Assembly: GCA_023389455.1 (NCBI GenBank)
Contig: JAEWEJ010000055.1
Span: 1-9,870 of the forward strand
From: Actinomycetes bacterium
GTDB taxonomy: Bacteria; Actinomycetota; Actinomycetes; Actinomycetales; Cellulomonadaceae
Direction of reading: 5' to 3'
DNA: 9,870 nt
The position numbers and the translations under genes are program-made. The first letter of the stretch is position 1; the number at the start of each line of letters is the position of its first letter. Below the pieces are notes generated by a model that saw only the letters and a program-made list of their open reading frames with translations, made no database searches and was not told the DNA's origin. Positions 1 to 5,851 of this stretch are shown here, piece after piece.

Positions 1-708
1 ACGGCGAGCCACTGCGATCACGTCTCGCCGGAACTCCGGCGGGTATGCGACAGGCACGATGCTGATCCTTCCAGCGAGGACCACGTCCTCGCAGGCCAGG
101 AGTCAACCGAACCCGGGGCAGTCCCCTGGTCGCCGAGGGCCGACAAGGTCTCGCACAAGCCTCTTGCACCGCCCTACGCCGCCGACGAGGTCGACTGGAT
201 GTGGCACATCGCCGCCAACCAGAAGACGCCGGGGAGGCGTCGCGGGGCGACCGCTCTCTTGGCCCTTGCTCTCGGCGCGGGCCTCAAGGCGAACGAGCTT
301 GCGGCGGTCCGGAGCGAGGACGTGGAGTTCCGCGCCGACGCGGTGCTTGTCGACGTGCCCGGCCAGCGGGCACGACGCGTCCCTGTTCTTCCCCGGGCGC
401 ACGACGGGCTGCGGTGGCTGTGCGAGGAGTACGCGGGTCGCCAGCTCTACGCCGACATCACCACGTCGCGGACCGCACCGTCTCAGGTCGCGCGCGAGAT
501 CGAGGTGCCCCCGCGTGCGCCGTCGTTCGACTCGCCCCGGCTGCGCACGACCTGGCTGGTCGCCATGCTGACGACTGGCTTGAGCCTGTCCGAGGTCTAC
601 CTGTACGCCGGCACGGTCTCGACCCAGTCGCTGCGAGACGTACTGGCGTACGTCCCCACACGCGACGAGGCAGCGATCTTCGCGGACATCGCGAGGTGGA
701 CGCGGTGA
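1..708 (+). CDS. Tyrosine-recombinase-like protein, 5' end outside the window, catalytic residues degenerate
   Basis: Frame 1 is open from base 1 to the TGA at 706-708, giving 235 visible residues. There is no in-frame ATG, GTG or TTG before the ATG at 199, yet protein-like sequence (PLAPPYAADEVDW) precedes that ATG, so I take the true start to lie upstream of the window. The segment LLALALGAGLKANELAAVRSEDV resembles box I of tyrosine recombinases (consensus TGLRxSEL.AL...DI), and PRLRTTWLVAML...GLSLSEV resembles the box II helix (HxLRHT...). By eye, the box I arginine is lysine (visible residue 96), the box II histidine is proline and the box II arginine (182) is kept. The LLGH segment reads YAGT. 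The only late tyrosine (217, in VLAYV) is about three residues further from that segment than usual. It may be a non-catalytic recombinase fold, or a diverged active one. The stop overlaps the next start (GTGA), so the two are probably co-translated. Confidence 0.62.
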   Translation, partial: TASHCDHVSPELRRVCDRHDADPSSEDHVLAGQESTEPGAVPWSPRADKVSHKPLAPPYAADEVDWMWHIAANQKTPGRRRGATALLALALGAGLKANELAAVRSEDVEFRADAVLVDVPGQRARRVPVLPRAHDGLRWLCEEYAGRQLYADITTSRTAPSQVAREIEVPPRAPSFDSPRLRTTWLVAMLTTGLSLSEVYLYAGTVSTQSLRDVLAYVPTRDEAAIFADIARWTR

Positions 709-2480
709 CCGACCTTCGCCCCCTGGACCGCAGCGTCGCCAAGCCGGGAAAGGTCACGCTGCCCCGGGCCTTCAGGATCGCGACGGAGATCGCGCGTCGC
801 TCCGGCATCGCAGACGCCCTGCGCGAGAGCGTCGACAGCCACACGGGGCGCCCCATGGACCTGGCTTGGGTCGACCTGCTGGCTGTCTTCATCACGCACG
901 GCATCGTCGGCACGGACATGCACCTGACTAGGGTCGAGGAGACCGCGCGCGAGCTCGTCCAGGCCAGGCTCCTGGTCGGGACCCGCTCCGGCCGCGTGAC
1001 CTACGACCACATCGCGCACAACCTCGGCCGTATCGACAGAAGCCTGCGAGACGGCGGCGTGCTCACCGCCCACAACCACAGGTGGCTCGACCGCAAGACC
1101 GGCGAGCTCCTGCCGTGCCCCGCAGGCTGCCCCGGCGGGCAGGCCCTCGGACCTGACGAGTTCGCCGCCGCCCTCCTCAAGGCCTCCGCCGCGGGGGTCC
1201 CGCACACCACGACGTTCGCGCTGGACTCGACGGACTACGAGACGTCGGCAGCCCGCAGGTCCTGGCGCAAGCAGCCCGACGTGGTCGACAGCGCCGACGT
1301 CCCCGACAAGTCGTCGTCGAGCGACGACTTCACGACCCGCGAGTTCCCGGTCCTCGGACCCGACGGGCGCCTCCAGCACTCGCTGGACCCCGACGCTCGA
1401 GGCGGCTACCGGTCCGGCAAGGGACTGCGCCCGAAGGAGACCTTCCTCGGCTACGACCTGCACATCACCGTGCCCGTCCCCGAGCCCGGAGCCCCGCCGC
1501 TGCCGCACGTCGCGCTCGGGCTCGTCACCGAGCCCGGCGGCGCGGGCAAGGCCGAGGCCGGCCTTCGCGCGGTCGACGCGCTCACCTCGACCGGAACGCA
1601 CGTCGGCACGCTCCTCGCCGACCGCGGGTACACCTACCGCAAGCCCGACGCGTGGGCGCTGCACCTCGTCGGACGGGGGATCGCCTCCATCCACGACCTG
1701 CACACGCAGCAGCTCGGTGTGCACCCCGGGCCGCACCCCCACACCATCTGGGTCGACGGCTCGCTCTACACCAACGCCCTTCCTGAGCACCTTCGCCACC
1801 TCGGCGGCATCCGCCTCGGCATGACCGACCAGGAGAAGCGCGACCTGCAGGAGAAGTACGACCAGCGCAGGCCCTACCAGCTCGACGCCGTTCCCCACGG
1901 TGAGCGCCCAGGCACGATGCGGTTCCGCGGGCCGGCGCTCAAGAAGCGGCTGCGCTGCCCGAACACGCCGGCGTCCATGCGGGCCCCGTTCAGCGTGCCG
2001 ACGACGAGCTGTGCGCCGCGACCCCGCAAGGAGGCGAACAGGAAGCAGCCCCCGGCCGCGTGCGGGTGCGGCATCACCGTCGTCGTCGACGCCGAGGAAC
2101 AAGCGTGGACCCGGCAGCGCGTCCCGTTCGGGAGCACCGAGTGGGCAGCGCTCTACGGGCGACGCTCCGGCGTCGAGCACGTCAACGCCGAGATCAAGCA
2201 CAACCGCGGCGTCAAGATCGTCCGCGGCTTCACCCGCGTCCGGGGCGCGGTAAAGAACCACATCCTGCTCACGTTCGCGCTCGTGGGCGCCAACGTCCGG
2301 CTCCTGCGCGACTGGCACGTCTGCCGGTCGCTGCCCGACCCGTGGATGCAGCTCATCGGCGACACCGCCGACCCTGACTGGAGCGTCGAGCACGCGCGCG
2401 TCAAGAGCCGCCGCAAGCGCAAGCGCGCGTTCCACGAGGCCTACTACTCCGCGAAGCAGAGGCCACCCACGGCCGCCTGA
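705..2480 (+). CDS. DDE transposase of IS4-superfamily type with Y-R-E-K signature
   Basis: This is a 591-residue, uninterrupted frame. I chose the GTG at 705 because it overlaps the upstream TGA (GTGA) and has GAGG at 693-696, 8 nt before it. The frame stays open upstream to 201, but that part is arginine-rich shadow of the upstream gene. RNase H-like catalytic acidic residues are placed at D174 (FALDSTDYE), D306 (LLADRGYTY) and E491 (YGRRSGVEHVNAEIK). The last motif fits the IS4-type Y-(2)-R-(3)-E-(6)-K pattern exactly (Y484, R487, E491, K498). DPDARGGYRSG and GYDLHI also resemble the core of such transposases. The 185 residues between the second D and the E contain an insert with spaced cysteines (RCPNTP, SCAPR, ACGCG) that could bind metal. 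Expected role: DNA cleavage and strand transfer at element ends. The lysine/arginine-rich tail (SRRKRKRAFHE) fits DNA binding. All key residues are present, so it appears active, although I see no terminal inverted repeats. Confidence 0.82.
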   Translation: MTDLRPLDRSVAKPGKVTLPRAFRIATEIARRSGIADALRESVDSHTGRPMDLAWVDLLAVFITHGIVGTDMHLTRVEETARELVQARLLVGTRSGRVTYDHIAHNLGRIDRSLRDGGVLTAHNHRWLDRKTGELLPCPAGCPGGQALGPDEFAAALLKASAAGVPHTTTFALDSTDYETSAARRSWRKQPDVVDSADVPDKSSSSDDFTTREFPVLGPDGRLQHSLDPDARGGYRSGKGLRPKETFLGYDLHITVPVPEPGAPPLPHVALGLVTEPGGAGKAEAGLRAVDALTSTGTHVGTLLADRGYTYRKPDAWALHLVGRGIASIHDLHTQQLGVHPGPHPHTIWVDGSLYTNALPEHLRHLGGIRLGMTDQEKRDLQEKYDQRRPYQLDAVPHGERPGTMRFRGPALKKRLRCPNTPASMRAPFSVPTTSCAPRPRKEANRKQPPAACGCGITVVVDAEEQAWTRQRVPFGSTEWAALYGRRSGVEHVNAEIKHNRGVKIVRGFTRVRGAVKNHILLTFALVGANVRLLRDWHVCRSLPDPWMQLIGDTADPDWSVEHARVKSRRKRKRAFHEAYYSAKQRPPTAA

Positions 2481-2514
2481 CGCACCAGGCGTCACCGAAC
2501 TCCACAGAACCTCG

Positions 2515-2546
2515 CCAGCCCGGCACCATCGCGGTGACCGGGCTGG
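2515..2546 (+). terminator. Hairpin terminator after the transposase gene
   Basis: CCAGCCCGG at 2515-2523 pairs perfectly with CCGGGCTGG at 2538-2546. The stem continues with CACC (2524-2527) against GGTG (2533-2536), with one bulged A at 2537 and the loop ATCGC. It begins 34 nt after the transposase stop. No T run follows, which is common for actinobacterial intrinsic terminators. It could also act as a boundary hairpin of the element. Confidence 0.7.
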
Positions 2547-2602
2547 TCGGCGTGCACCCATCCGCGCTCGACATCGTGCGAACCGGGTAAAGCACAGGTC
2601 AT

Positions 2603-2618
2603 AGCACGCTAGCGTGCT
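2603..2618. repeat. Perfect 16-bp palindrome AGCACGCTAGCGTGCT
   Basis: The two 8-base halves are exact reverse complements with no spacer, and the centre is CTAG. It lies between the transposase terminator and the tRNA terminator, in sequence with no gene. It could be a binding site for a dimeric protein, part of the element's right end, or a recombination or target site. The sequence alone does not decide between these. Confidence 0.6.
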
Positions 2619-2650
2619 CACCAAGCCGCCGACCTGCCCCTGGAACCAGA

Positions 2651-2683
2651 AACTCCCGGCAGGATCTCGTCCTGCCGGGAGTT
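2651..2683 (-). terminator. Strong hairpin terminator for tRNA-Leu (minus strand)
   Basis: AACTCCCGGCAGGA (2651-2664) and TCCTGCCGGGAGTT (2670-2683) form a perfect 14-bp stem around a 5-nt loop. Read on the minus strand it lies about 40 nt beyond the tRNA 3' end, and its stem ends in AGTT followed by TCTGGTT, a modest T-rich stretch. It may also block transcription coming from the transposase gene on the + strand. A smaller 5-bp hairpin (CTCAG/CTGAG, 2700-2714) lies between it and the tRNA. Confidence 0.8.
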
Positions 2684-2723
2684 GTCCGGACTACCGGGCC
2701 TCAGTTGTCCTGAGACCCCACTG

Positions 2724-2806
2724 TGCGCGAGGCGGGATTTGAACCCGCACGCCCTTTCGGACACTGGCACCTGAAGCCAGCGCGTCTGCCGTTCCGCCAC
2801 TCGCGC
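2724..2806 (-). tRNA. tRNA-Leu (anticodon CAG)
   Basis: Read on the minus strand, the acceptor 5' arm GCGCGAG (2806-2800) pairs with CTCGCGC next to the discriminator A (2724). The anticodon stem CTGGC/GCCAG encloses the loop TTCAGGT, giving anticodon CAG, which reads CUG leucine codons. A long variable arm (TGTCC-GAAA-GGGCG) marks a class II tRNA, as expected for leucine. The T arm GCGGG-TTCAAAT-CCCGC is perfect. The 83-nt length fits. The 3' CCA is not encoded: the gene is followed by CAG. The gene looks intact. Its 3' end points towards the transposon-like module, and its 5' side faces the fhaA operon. Confidence 0.96.
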
Positions 2807-2816
2807 GCGCCGCAGA

Positions 2817-2846
2817 ACGTTAACACGTCCAGGCCGTGGTCACGAA
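2817..2846 (-). promoter_or_regulatory. Possible promoter of tRNA-Leu
   Basis: On the minus strand TAACGT (2822-2817) fits the TAnnnT -10 pattern and ends 10 nt before the mature tRNA 5' end, leaving room for a leader of a few bases. TTCGTG (2846-2841), 18 bp upstream, is a weak -35 candidate; GTGACC (2843-2838) is another, with a short 15-bp spacing. The -10 is the better supported half. Confidence 0.4.
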
Positions 2847-3062
2847 CACGGCGGGCGGCAGCCCGCCGGTGCCGCTCCCGACGGACCAGCGGTCGTCACG
2901 CGGCGGCCGGTCACGACCACGGGCCGTTCCCCTCGGCTCCCGGCTCCCGGCGCCCCGACAGCCACACCCGGTGTGCCCTCACCTGCCCGCATGTCGAGCC
3001 GCCCACACCGCATGTCCTGCACCCTTCACTCCCAGGGGCACCCGTCCGAGCTCTGGCACGGA

Positions 3063-3068
3063 TACCAT
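3063..3068 (+). promoter_or_regulatory. Possible -10 element for the fhaA operon
   Basis: TACCAT fits the actinobacterial TAnnnT -10 pattern in otherwise very GC-rich sequence. It would place a transcription start near 3075, with a leader of about 85 nt before fhaA. No convincing -35 box is seen 16-18 bp upstream, so this rests on the -10 alone. Confidence 0.35.
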
Positions 3069-3109
3069 CGACGACGGATCGTCGTCGCGCCGCGTCGGAC
3101 GACCCGACG
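3069..3109 (+). promoter_or_regulatory. Two adjacent dyads in the proposed fhaA leader
   Basis: CGACGACG (3069-3076) pairs with CGTCGTCG (3080-3087) around a 3-nt GAT. CGTCGG (3093-3098) pairs with CCGACG (3104-3109) around ACGAC. They start immediately after the possible -10 element. They could be an operator or leader hairpins. In sequence this rich in CGTCG repeats, chance dyads are common. Confidence 0.3.
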
Positions 3110-3145
3110 AGCACGATGGACGGGCCACCTGGGCCGCCCATCGGC

Positions 3146-3154
3146 GGAGGGAGG
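3146..3154 (+). promoter_or_regulatory. Ribosome binding site that sets the fhaA start
   Basis: Two overlapping GGAGG cores (3146-3150 and 3150-3154) lie 9 and 5 nt before the GTG at 3160. They favour that GTG over the in-frame GTG at 3154, which overlaps the second core and sits only 3 nt after the first. Confidence 0.7.
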
Positions 3155-3159
3155 TGGAC

Positions 3160-3867
3160 GTGGGGTTCCTCGACAAGTTCGAGAACGGCGTGGAGCGCGT
3201 GGTGAACAACGCGTTCGCCCGCGCCTTCCGCAGCGAGGTCAAGCCGATCGAGCTGGCCGACGCGCTGCGCCGTGAGCTGGACGACCGCGCCGCCGTCGTG
3301 GGCCGGGACCGCACCGTCGTGCCCAACGAGTTCACGATCGAGCTCTCCACTGCCGATTACGACCAGGTGGAGGCATGGGGCGCGGAGGCGCTGGCGGAGG
3401 AGCTCGCGGCGAACGTCACCGAGCACGCCGGCACGCAGCACTATGCGTTCGTCGGGCCGGTGACCGTGTCCTTCAGCGAGAACACCGAGCAGGACGCCGG
3501 CCGGTTCGCGGTCCACAGCGCGACGGTGCGCGGCGCGGTCGCCCCGGCGACGAACGCAGCCCCGAGCCCGCGGCACCCGCTCATCGACATCGACGGTCAG
3601 CGCTACATCCTCACCGGGCCGGTCACGGTGATCGGCCGCGGCTCGGAGGCGGACATCATCGTCGACGACCCCGGCGTCTCGCGGCGGCACCTGGAGATCA
3701 AGGTGACGCCCGACGGTGTGGTCGCGCGTGACATGGGCTCCACCAACGGGCTGTTCGTCGAAGGGCACCAGGTGCCCGCGGCCACCCTGGTCGACGGCAA
3801 CACCCTGACCATCGGCCGCACCCGGATCCTCTTCTGGACCGGTGGCGACGCTGACGTGGACGAGTGA
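3160..3867 (+). CDS. fhaA: FhaA: N-terminal DUF3662-type domain plus FHA phosphothreonine-binding domain
   Basis: The GTG at 3160 gives 235 residues starting (M)GFLDKFENGVERVVNNAFA, the typical FhaA N-terminus. Residues 1 to about 120 match the FhaA N-terminal domain (DUF3662) in style: ELADALRRELDD, VPNEFTIELS and YAFVGPVTV. After a short linker, residues about 145-230 form an FHA domain with the binding signature G159-R160, S174-R-R-H177 and T195-N196-G. FHA domains bind phosphothreonine peptides. In mycobacteria FhaA is a PknB substrate and binds the MurJ/MviN pseudokinase region, linking kinase signalling to cell-wall precursor export. The mycobacterial protein is roughly twice as long because of a long low-complexity linker, which is nearly absent here. 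It is the first gene of the operon and lies 9 nt before fhaB. Confidence 0.93.
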   Translation: MGFLDKFENGVERVVNNAFARAFRSEVKPIELADALRRELDDRAAVVGRDRTVVPNEFTIELSTADYDQVEAWGAEALAEELAANVTEHAGTQHYAFVGPVTVSFSENTEQDAGRFAVHSATVRGAVAPATNAAPSPRHPLIDIDGQRYILTGPVTVIGRGSEADIIVDDPGVSRRHLEIKVTPDGVVARDMGSTNGLFVEGHQVPAATLVDGNTLTIGRTRILFWTGGDADVDE

Positions 3868-3876
3868 TGCCGCGGC

Positions 3877-4383
3877 ATGAGTGAGCTCACCATCACCCTG
3901 CTGCGCCTGGGCTACCTCGCGCTGCTGTGGTTCCTCGTCCTGTCGGCGATCACGGTGCTGCGCCGTGACCTGTACGGCACGCGGATCATCGACCGGCGCA
4001 ACACCCCCGGCAAGGCCGCGCCCGTCGCCGCCGAGGGTCCCGTCCCCGCGGGCGAGGCGCCCCGCGCGCCCCGCCGCACGCGCAGCGGCACGGGTCCCAC
4101 CCGGCTCGTCGTGACCGAGGGCCCGCTGCGGGGCACGACCCTGCCGCTCGGGTCGTCCGCGGTGCTCGTCGGCCGCGCCCCGAGCTGCACCCTCGTGCTC
4201 GACGACGACTACTCCTCGTCCCGGCACGCGCGGATCTTCCCGCAGGGCGACCAGTGGTTCGTCGAGGACCTGGGCTCCACGAACGGTACGTTCATCGGCG
4301 AGCAGCGGGTCGAGCAGCCCACGCCCGTCGCGACCGGCACACCGATCCGTGTCGGCCAGAGCCTGCTCGAGCTGCAGAGGTAA
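3877..4383 (+). CDS. fhaB: FhaB/FipA: membrane-anchored FHA-domain protein
   Basis: This 168-residue protein has one hydrophobic segment at about residues 4-24 (LTITLLRLGYLALLWFLVL), a basic linker rich in Ala, Pro and Arg (about 30-80), and a C-terminal FHA domain (about 85-168). The FHA signature is G99-R100, S115-R-H117 and the GSTNG loop with N136. Its length and layout match mycobacterial FhaB (about 155 residues), which is phosphorylated by PknA/PknB and takes part in cell division and wall growth. The ATG at 3877 lies 9 nt after the fhaA stop. Only a weak purine stretch precedes it, so it may depend on translation of fhaA. The stop is 4 nt before the pstP start. Confidence 0.93.
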   Translation: MSELTITLLRLGYLALLWFLVLSAITVLRRDLYGTRIIDRRNTPGKAAPVAAEGPVPAGEAPRAPRRTRSGTGPTRLVVTEGPLRGTTLPLGSSAVLVGRAPSCTLVLDDDYSSSRHARIFPQGDQWFVEDLGSTNGTFIGEQRVEQPTPVATGTPIRVGQSLLELQR

Positions 4384-4387
4384 CGGC

Positions 4388-5851
4388 GTGACGGTCGCCC
4401 TCCGCTACGCCGCGCGCTCCGACGTCGGCCTCGTCCGCTCCGACAACCAAGACTCGGCGTACGCCGGCCCGCACCTGCTCGTCGTCGCCGACGGCATGGG
4501 CGGGCACGCCGGGGGCGACGTCGCGTCGTCCGTGGCGGTCGCCGCCATGGCACCCCTGGACGGGGAGTCGCACGGCCCCGACGACGCGCTCGACGAGCTG
4601 GAGACCGCCCTCGACGGCGCCCGCTCCGAGATCATCGCCCGCAGCGACGCCGAGCCTGACCTGGCGGGCATGGGCACCACCGTCACCGCGATCCTGCGCG
4701 CCGGCAACAAGCTCGCGATGGTCCACCTGGGTGACTCGCGCGGCTACCTGTTCCGCGACGGGACGCTGACGCAGGTCACCACCGACCACACGTTCGTGCA
4801 GCACCTCGTCGACACCGGCCGCATCACCCCCGAGGAGGCGGAGCACCACCCGCAGCGCTCGGTGGTCATGCGGGTGCTCGGCGACTTCGACACCGACGTG
4901 ACGGCCGACCTGTCCGTGCGCGAGGCACGCCCCGGCGACCGGTGGCTGCTGTGCTCCGACGGACTGTCGGGCTACGTCTCGGCCGACACCATCGCCGAGA
5001 CGCTGGCGGAGATCGAGGACGTCGACGCCTGCGCCGACCGGCTGGTGCAGCTGGCCCTGCGCGCCGGCGGCCCGGACAACGTGACGGTGGTCCTCGCCGA
5101 CGTCGTCGAGCTCGACGACCTCCCGGACGGCGCGATGCCGTCGACCTCGAGCGTCGTCGTCGGCGCGGCGGCCGTGACCCGGAACCGCCCCTCGGCAGCG
5201 GCGGACGGCCCGGCCGCCCGCGCGGCCTGGCTCTCGCGGCAGGCCCGCACCGGTGCGTCGGGGAGCGAGGACGACGAGGAGCCCGCCGACGACGGCCAGG
5301 ACGACGCGCGCGCCGCGACCGCCGCGTCGCCCGTGGACGAGCCCGACGAGGACGAGCCGCTCGCCCCCGCCCCGCGTCGGCGCGGGCTCGTCGTCACGTG
5401 GGTCGCCGTGGGCCTGGCCGCCGTGGCCGCCCTGGTCGGCGGCTACGCCTGGACGCAGACCCAGTACTTCGTGGGCGAGTCCGACGGCACCGTCTCGGTC
5501 TTCCGCGGCATCCCGCAGTCGCTCGGCCCGCTGGAGCTCGCCTCGCTCGTCGAGAGCTCGGACGTGCAGGTCGACGACCTGCCGGCCTACCTGCGTGAAC
5601 GCGTCGAGAAGACGATCTCGGCGGCCTCGCTGCAGGAGGCCCGCCGCCTGGTCGAGATGCTGGCCGAGGACGCCGTCCCCGACGAGCCCACGCCGTCCGC
5701 GACCCCCAGCCCGACGCCCAGCCTGCCGCCCCCGCCGGAGCAGGAGCTGCCGCCCGAGCAGCTCGAGCCGGTGATCCCGCCCCCGGCCGACCCCCTGCCC
5801 GACGCCGGTGCCGCGCCGCCCGGCCCCGCAGCGGAGAGCCCAGCGCTGTGA
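4388..5851 (+). CDS. pstP: PstP: membrane PP2C-type Ser/Thr protein phosphatase
   Basis: The 487-residue product dephosphorylates PknA, PknB and their substrates. The GTG at 4388 is preceded by AGAGG at the end of fhaB and gives VTVALRYAARSDVGLVRSDN. PP2C motifs appear in order: RSDNQD (17-22), VADGMGGHAGG with metal ligand D35, GMGTTVTAI, HLGDSRGYL, TDHTFVQHLVDTG, CSDGLSGY with D191, and GGPDNVT with D230-N231. The catalytic domain spans about residues 4-240. An Asp/Glu-rich linker leads to one membrane helix at about 333-352 (VTWVAVGLAAVAALVGGYAW). An outside domain and a proline-rich tail follow (PTPSATPSPTPSLPPPPEQ). This is the usual PstP architecture. The TGA overlaps the rodA ATG (TGATG). 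Confidence 0.95.
   Translation: MTVALRYAARSDVGLVRSDNQDSAYAGPHLLVVADGMGGHAGGDVASSVAVAAMAPLDGESHGPDDALDELETALDGARSEIIARSDAEPDLAGMGTTVTAILRAGNKLAMVHLGDSRGYLFRDGTLTQVTTDHTFVQHLVDTGRITPEEAEHHPQRSVVMRVLGDFDTDVTADLSVREARPGDRWLLCSDGLSGYVSADTIAETLAEIEDVDACADRLVQLALRAGGPDNVTVVLADVVELDDLPDGAMPSTSSVVVGAAAVTRNRPSAAADGPAARAAWLSRQARTGASGSEDDEEPADDGQDDARAATAASPVDEPDEDEPLAPAPRRRGLVVTWVAVGLAAVAALVGGYAWTQTQYFVGESDGTVSVFRGIPQSLGPLELASLVESSDVQVDDLPAYLRERVEKTISAASLQEARRLVEMLAEDAVPDEPTPSATPSPTPSLPPPPEQELPPEQLEPVIPPPADPLPDAGAAPPGPAAESPAL

Larger units (their letters stand above)
1..2546 (+). mobile_element. Right part of a two-gene transposon-like element (recombinase-like plus DDE transposase)
   Basis: Two overlapping genes of recombinase and transposase type fill this stretch. 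A strong hairpin closes it, and the conserved chromosomal block (tRNA-Leu, fhaA operon) resumes after it. The left end is outside the window. The right boundary is not resolved: I found no terminal inverted repeat or target duplication and took the terminator as the minimum extent. The true end could lie anywhere up to about 2650. That the whole stretch moves as one unit is inference from gene content. Confidence 0.45.
2807..3159. other. Divergent intergenic region between tRNA-Leu and fhaA
   Basis: These 353 bases carry no gene I can support. The frames open here translate into arginine- and proline-rich sequence with no recognisable domain and no good ribosome binding site. The fhaA frame is open from 2836, but the family N-terminus (GFLDKFENGVE) begins only at 3163. 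The region holds the proposed tRNA promoter at its left end, a possible fhaA -10 element at 3063-3068 and two small dyads at 3069-3109. Confidence 0.75.

Noticed and set aside
59..571. 170-codon + strand frame at the left edge
   Set aside because: Ser/Arg/Pro-rich without any motif. It overlaps the frame that carries recombinase-like sequence.
201..704. Upstream extension of the transposase frame to an ATG at 201
   Set aside because: The extension is arginine-rich shadow of the recombinase-like gene. The GTG at 705 has a good ribosome binding site and the overlap expected of coupled genes.
597..2624. Antisense 675-codon open frame across the transposase gene
   Set aside because: Its product is low-complexity (Arg, Ala, Gly, Val) with no domain, a pattern typical of the reverse strand of a high-GC gene. 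The + strand frame has clear transposase motifs.
1..2724. Direct repeat of the tRNA-Leu 3' end as a second attachment site
   Set aside because: Only short partial matches such as GGCGGGTAT near base 37 were seen, which is too little to call a repeat.
2618..2800. Minus-strand 60-codon frame across the tRNA
   Set aside because: It runs through the tRNA-Leu gene and its terminator, a common spurious call.
2836..3159. N-terminal extension of fhaA from an upstream GTG
   Set aside because: The extension is proline- and arginine-rich and unlike FhaA. The family N-terminus begins at 3160 with a double ribosome binding site.
4942..5598. 218-codon + strand frame inside pstP
   Set aside because: Almost entirely Arg, Gly, Ala and Pro. 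It is a shadow of the acidic linker and membrane part of PstP in another frame.
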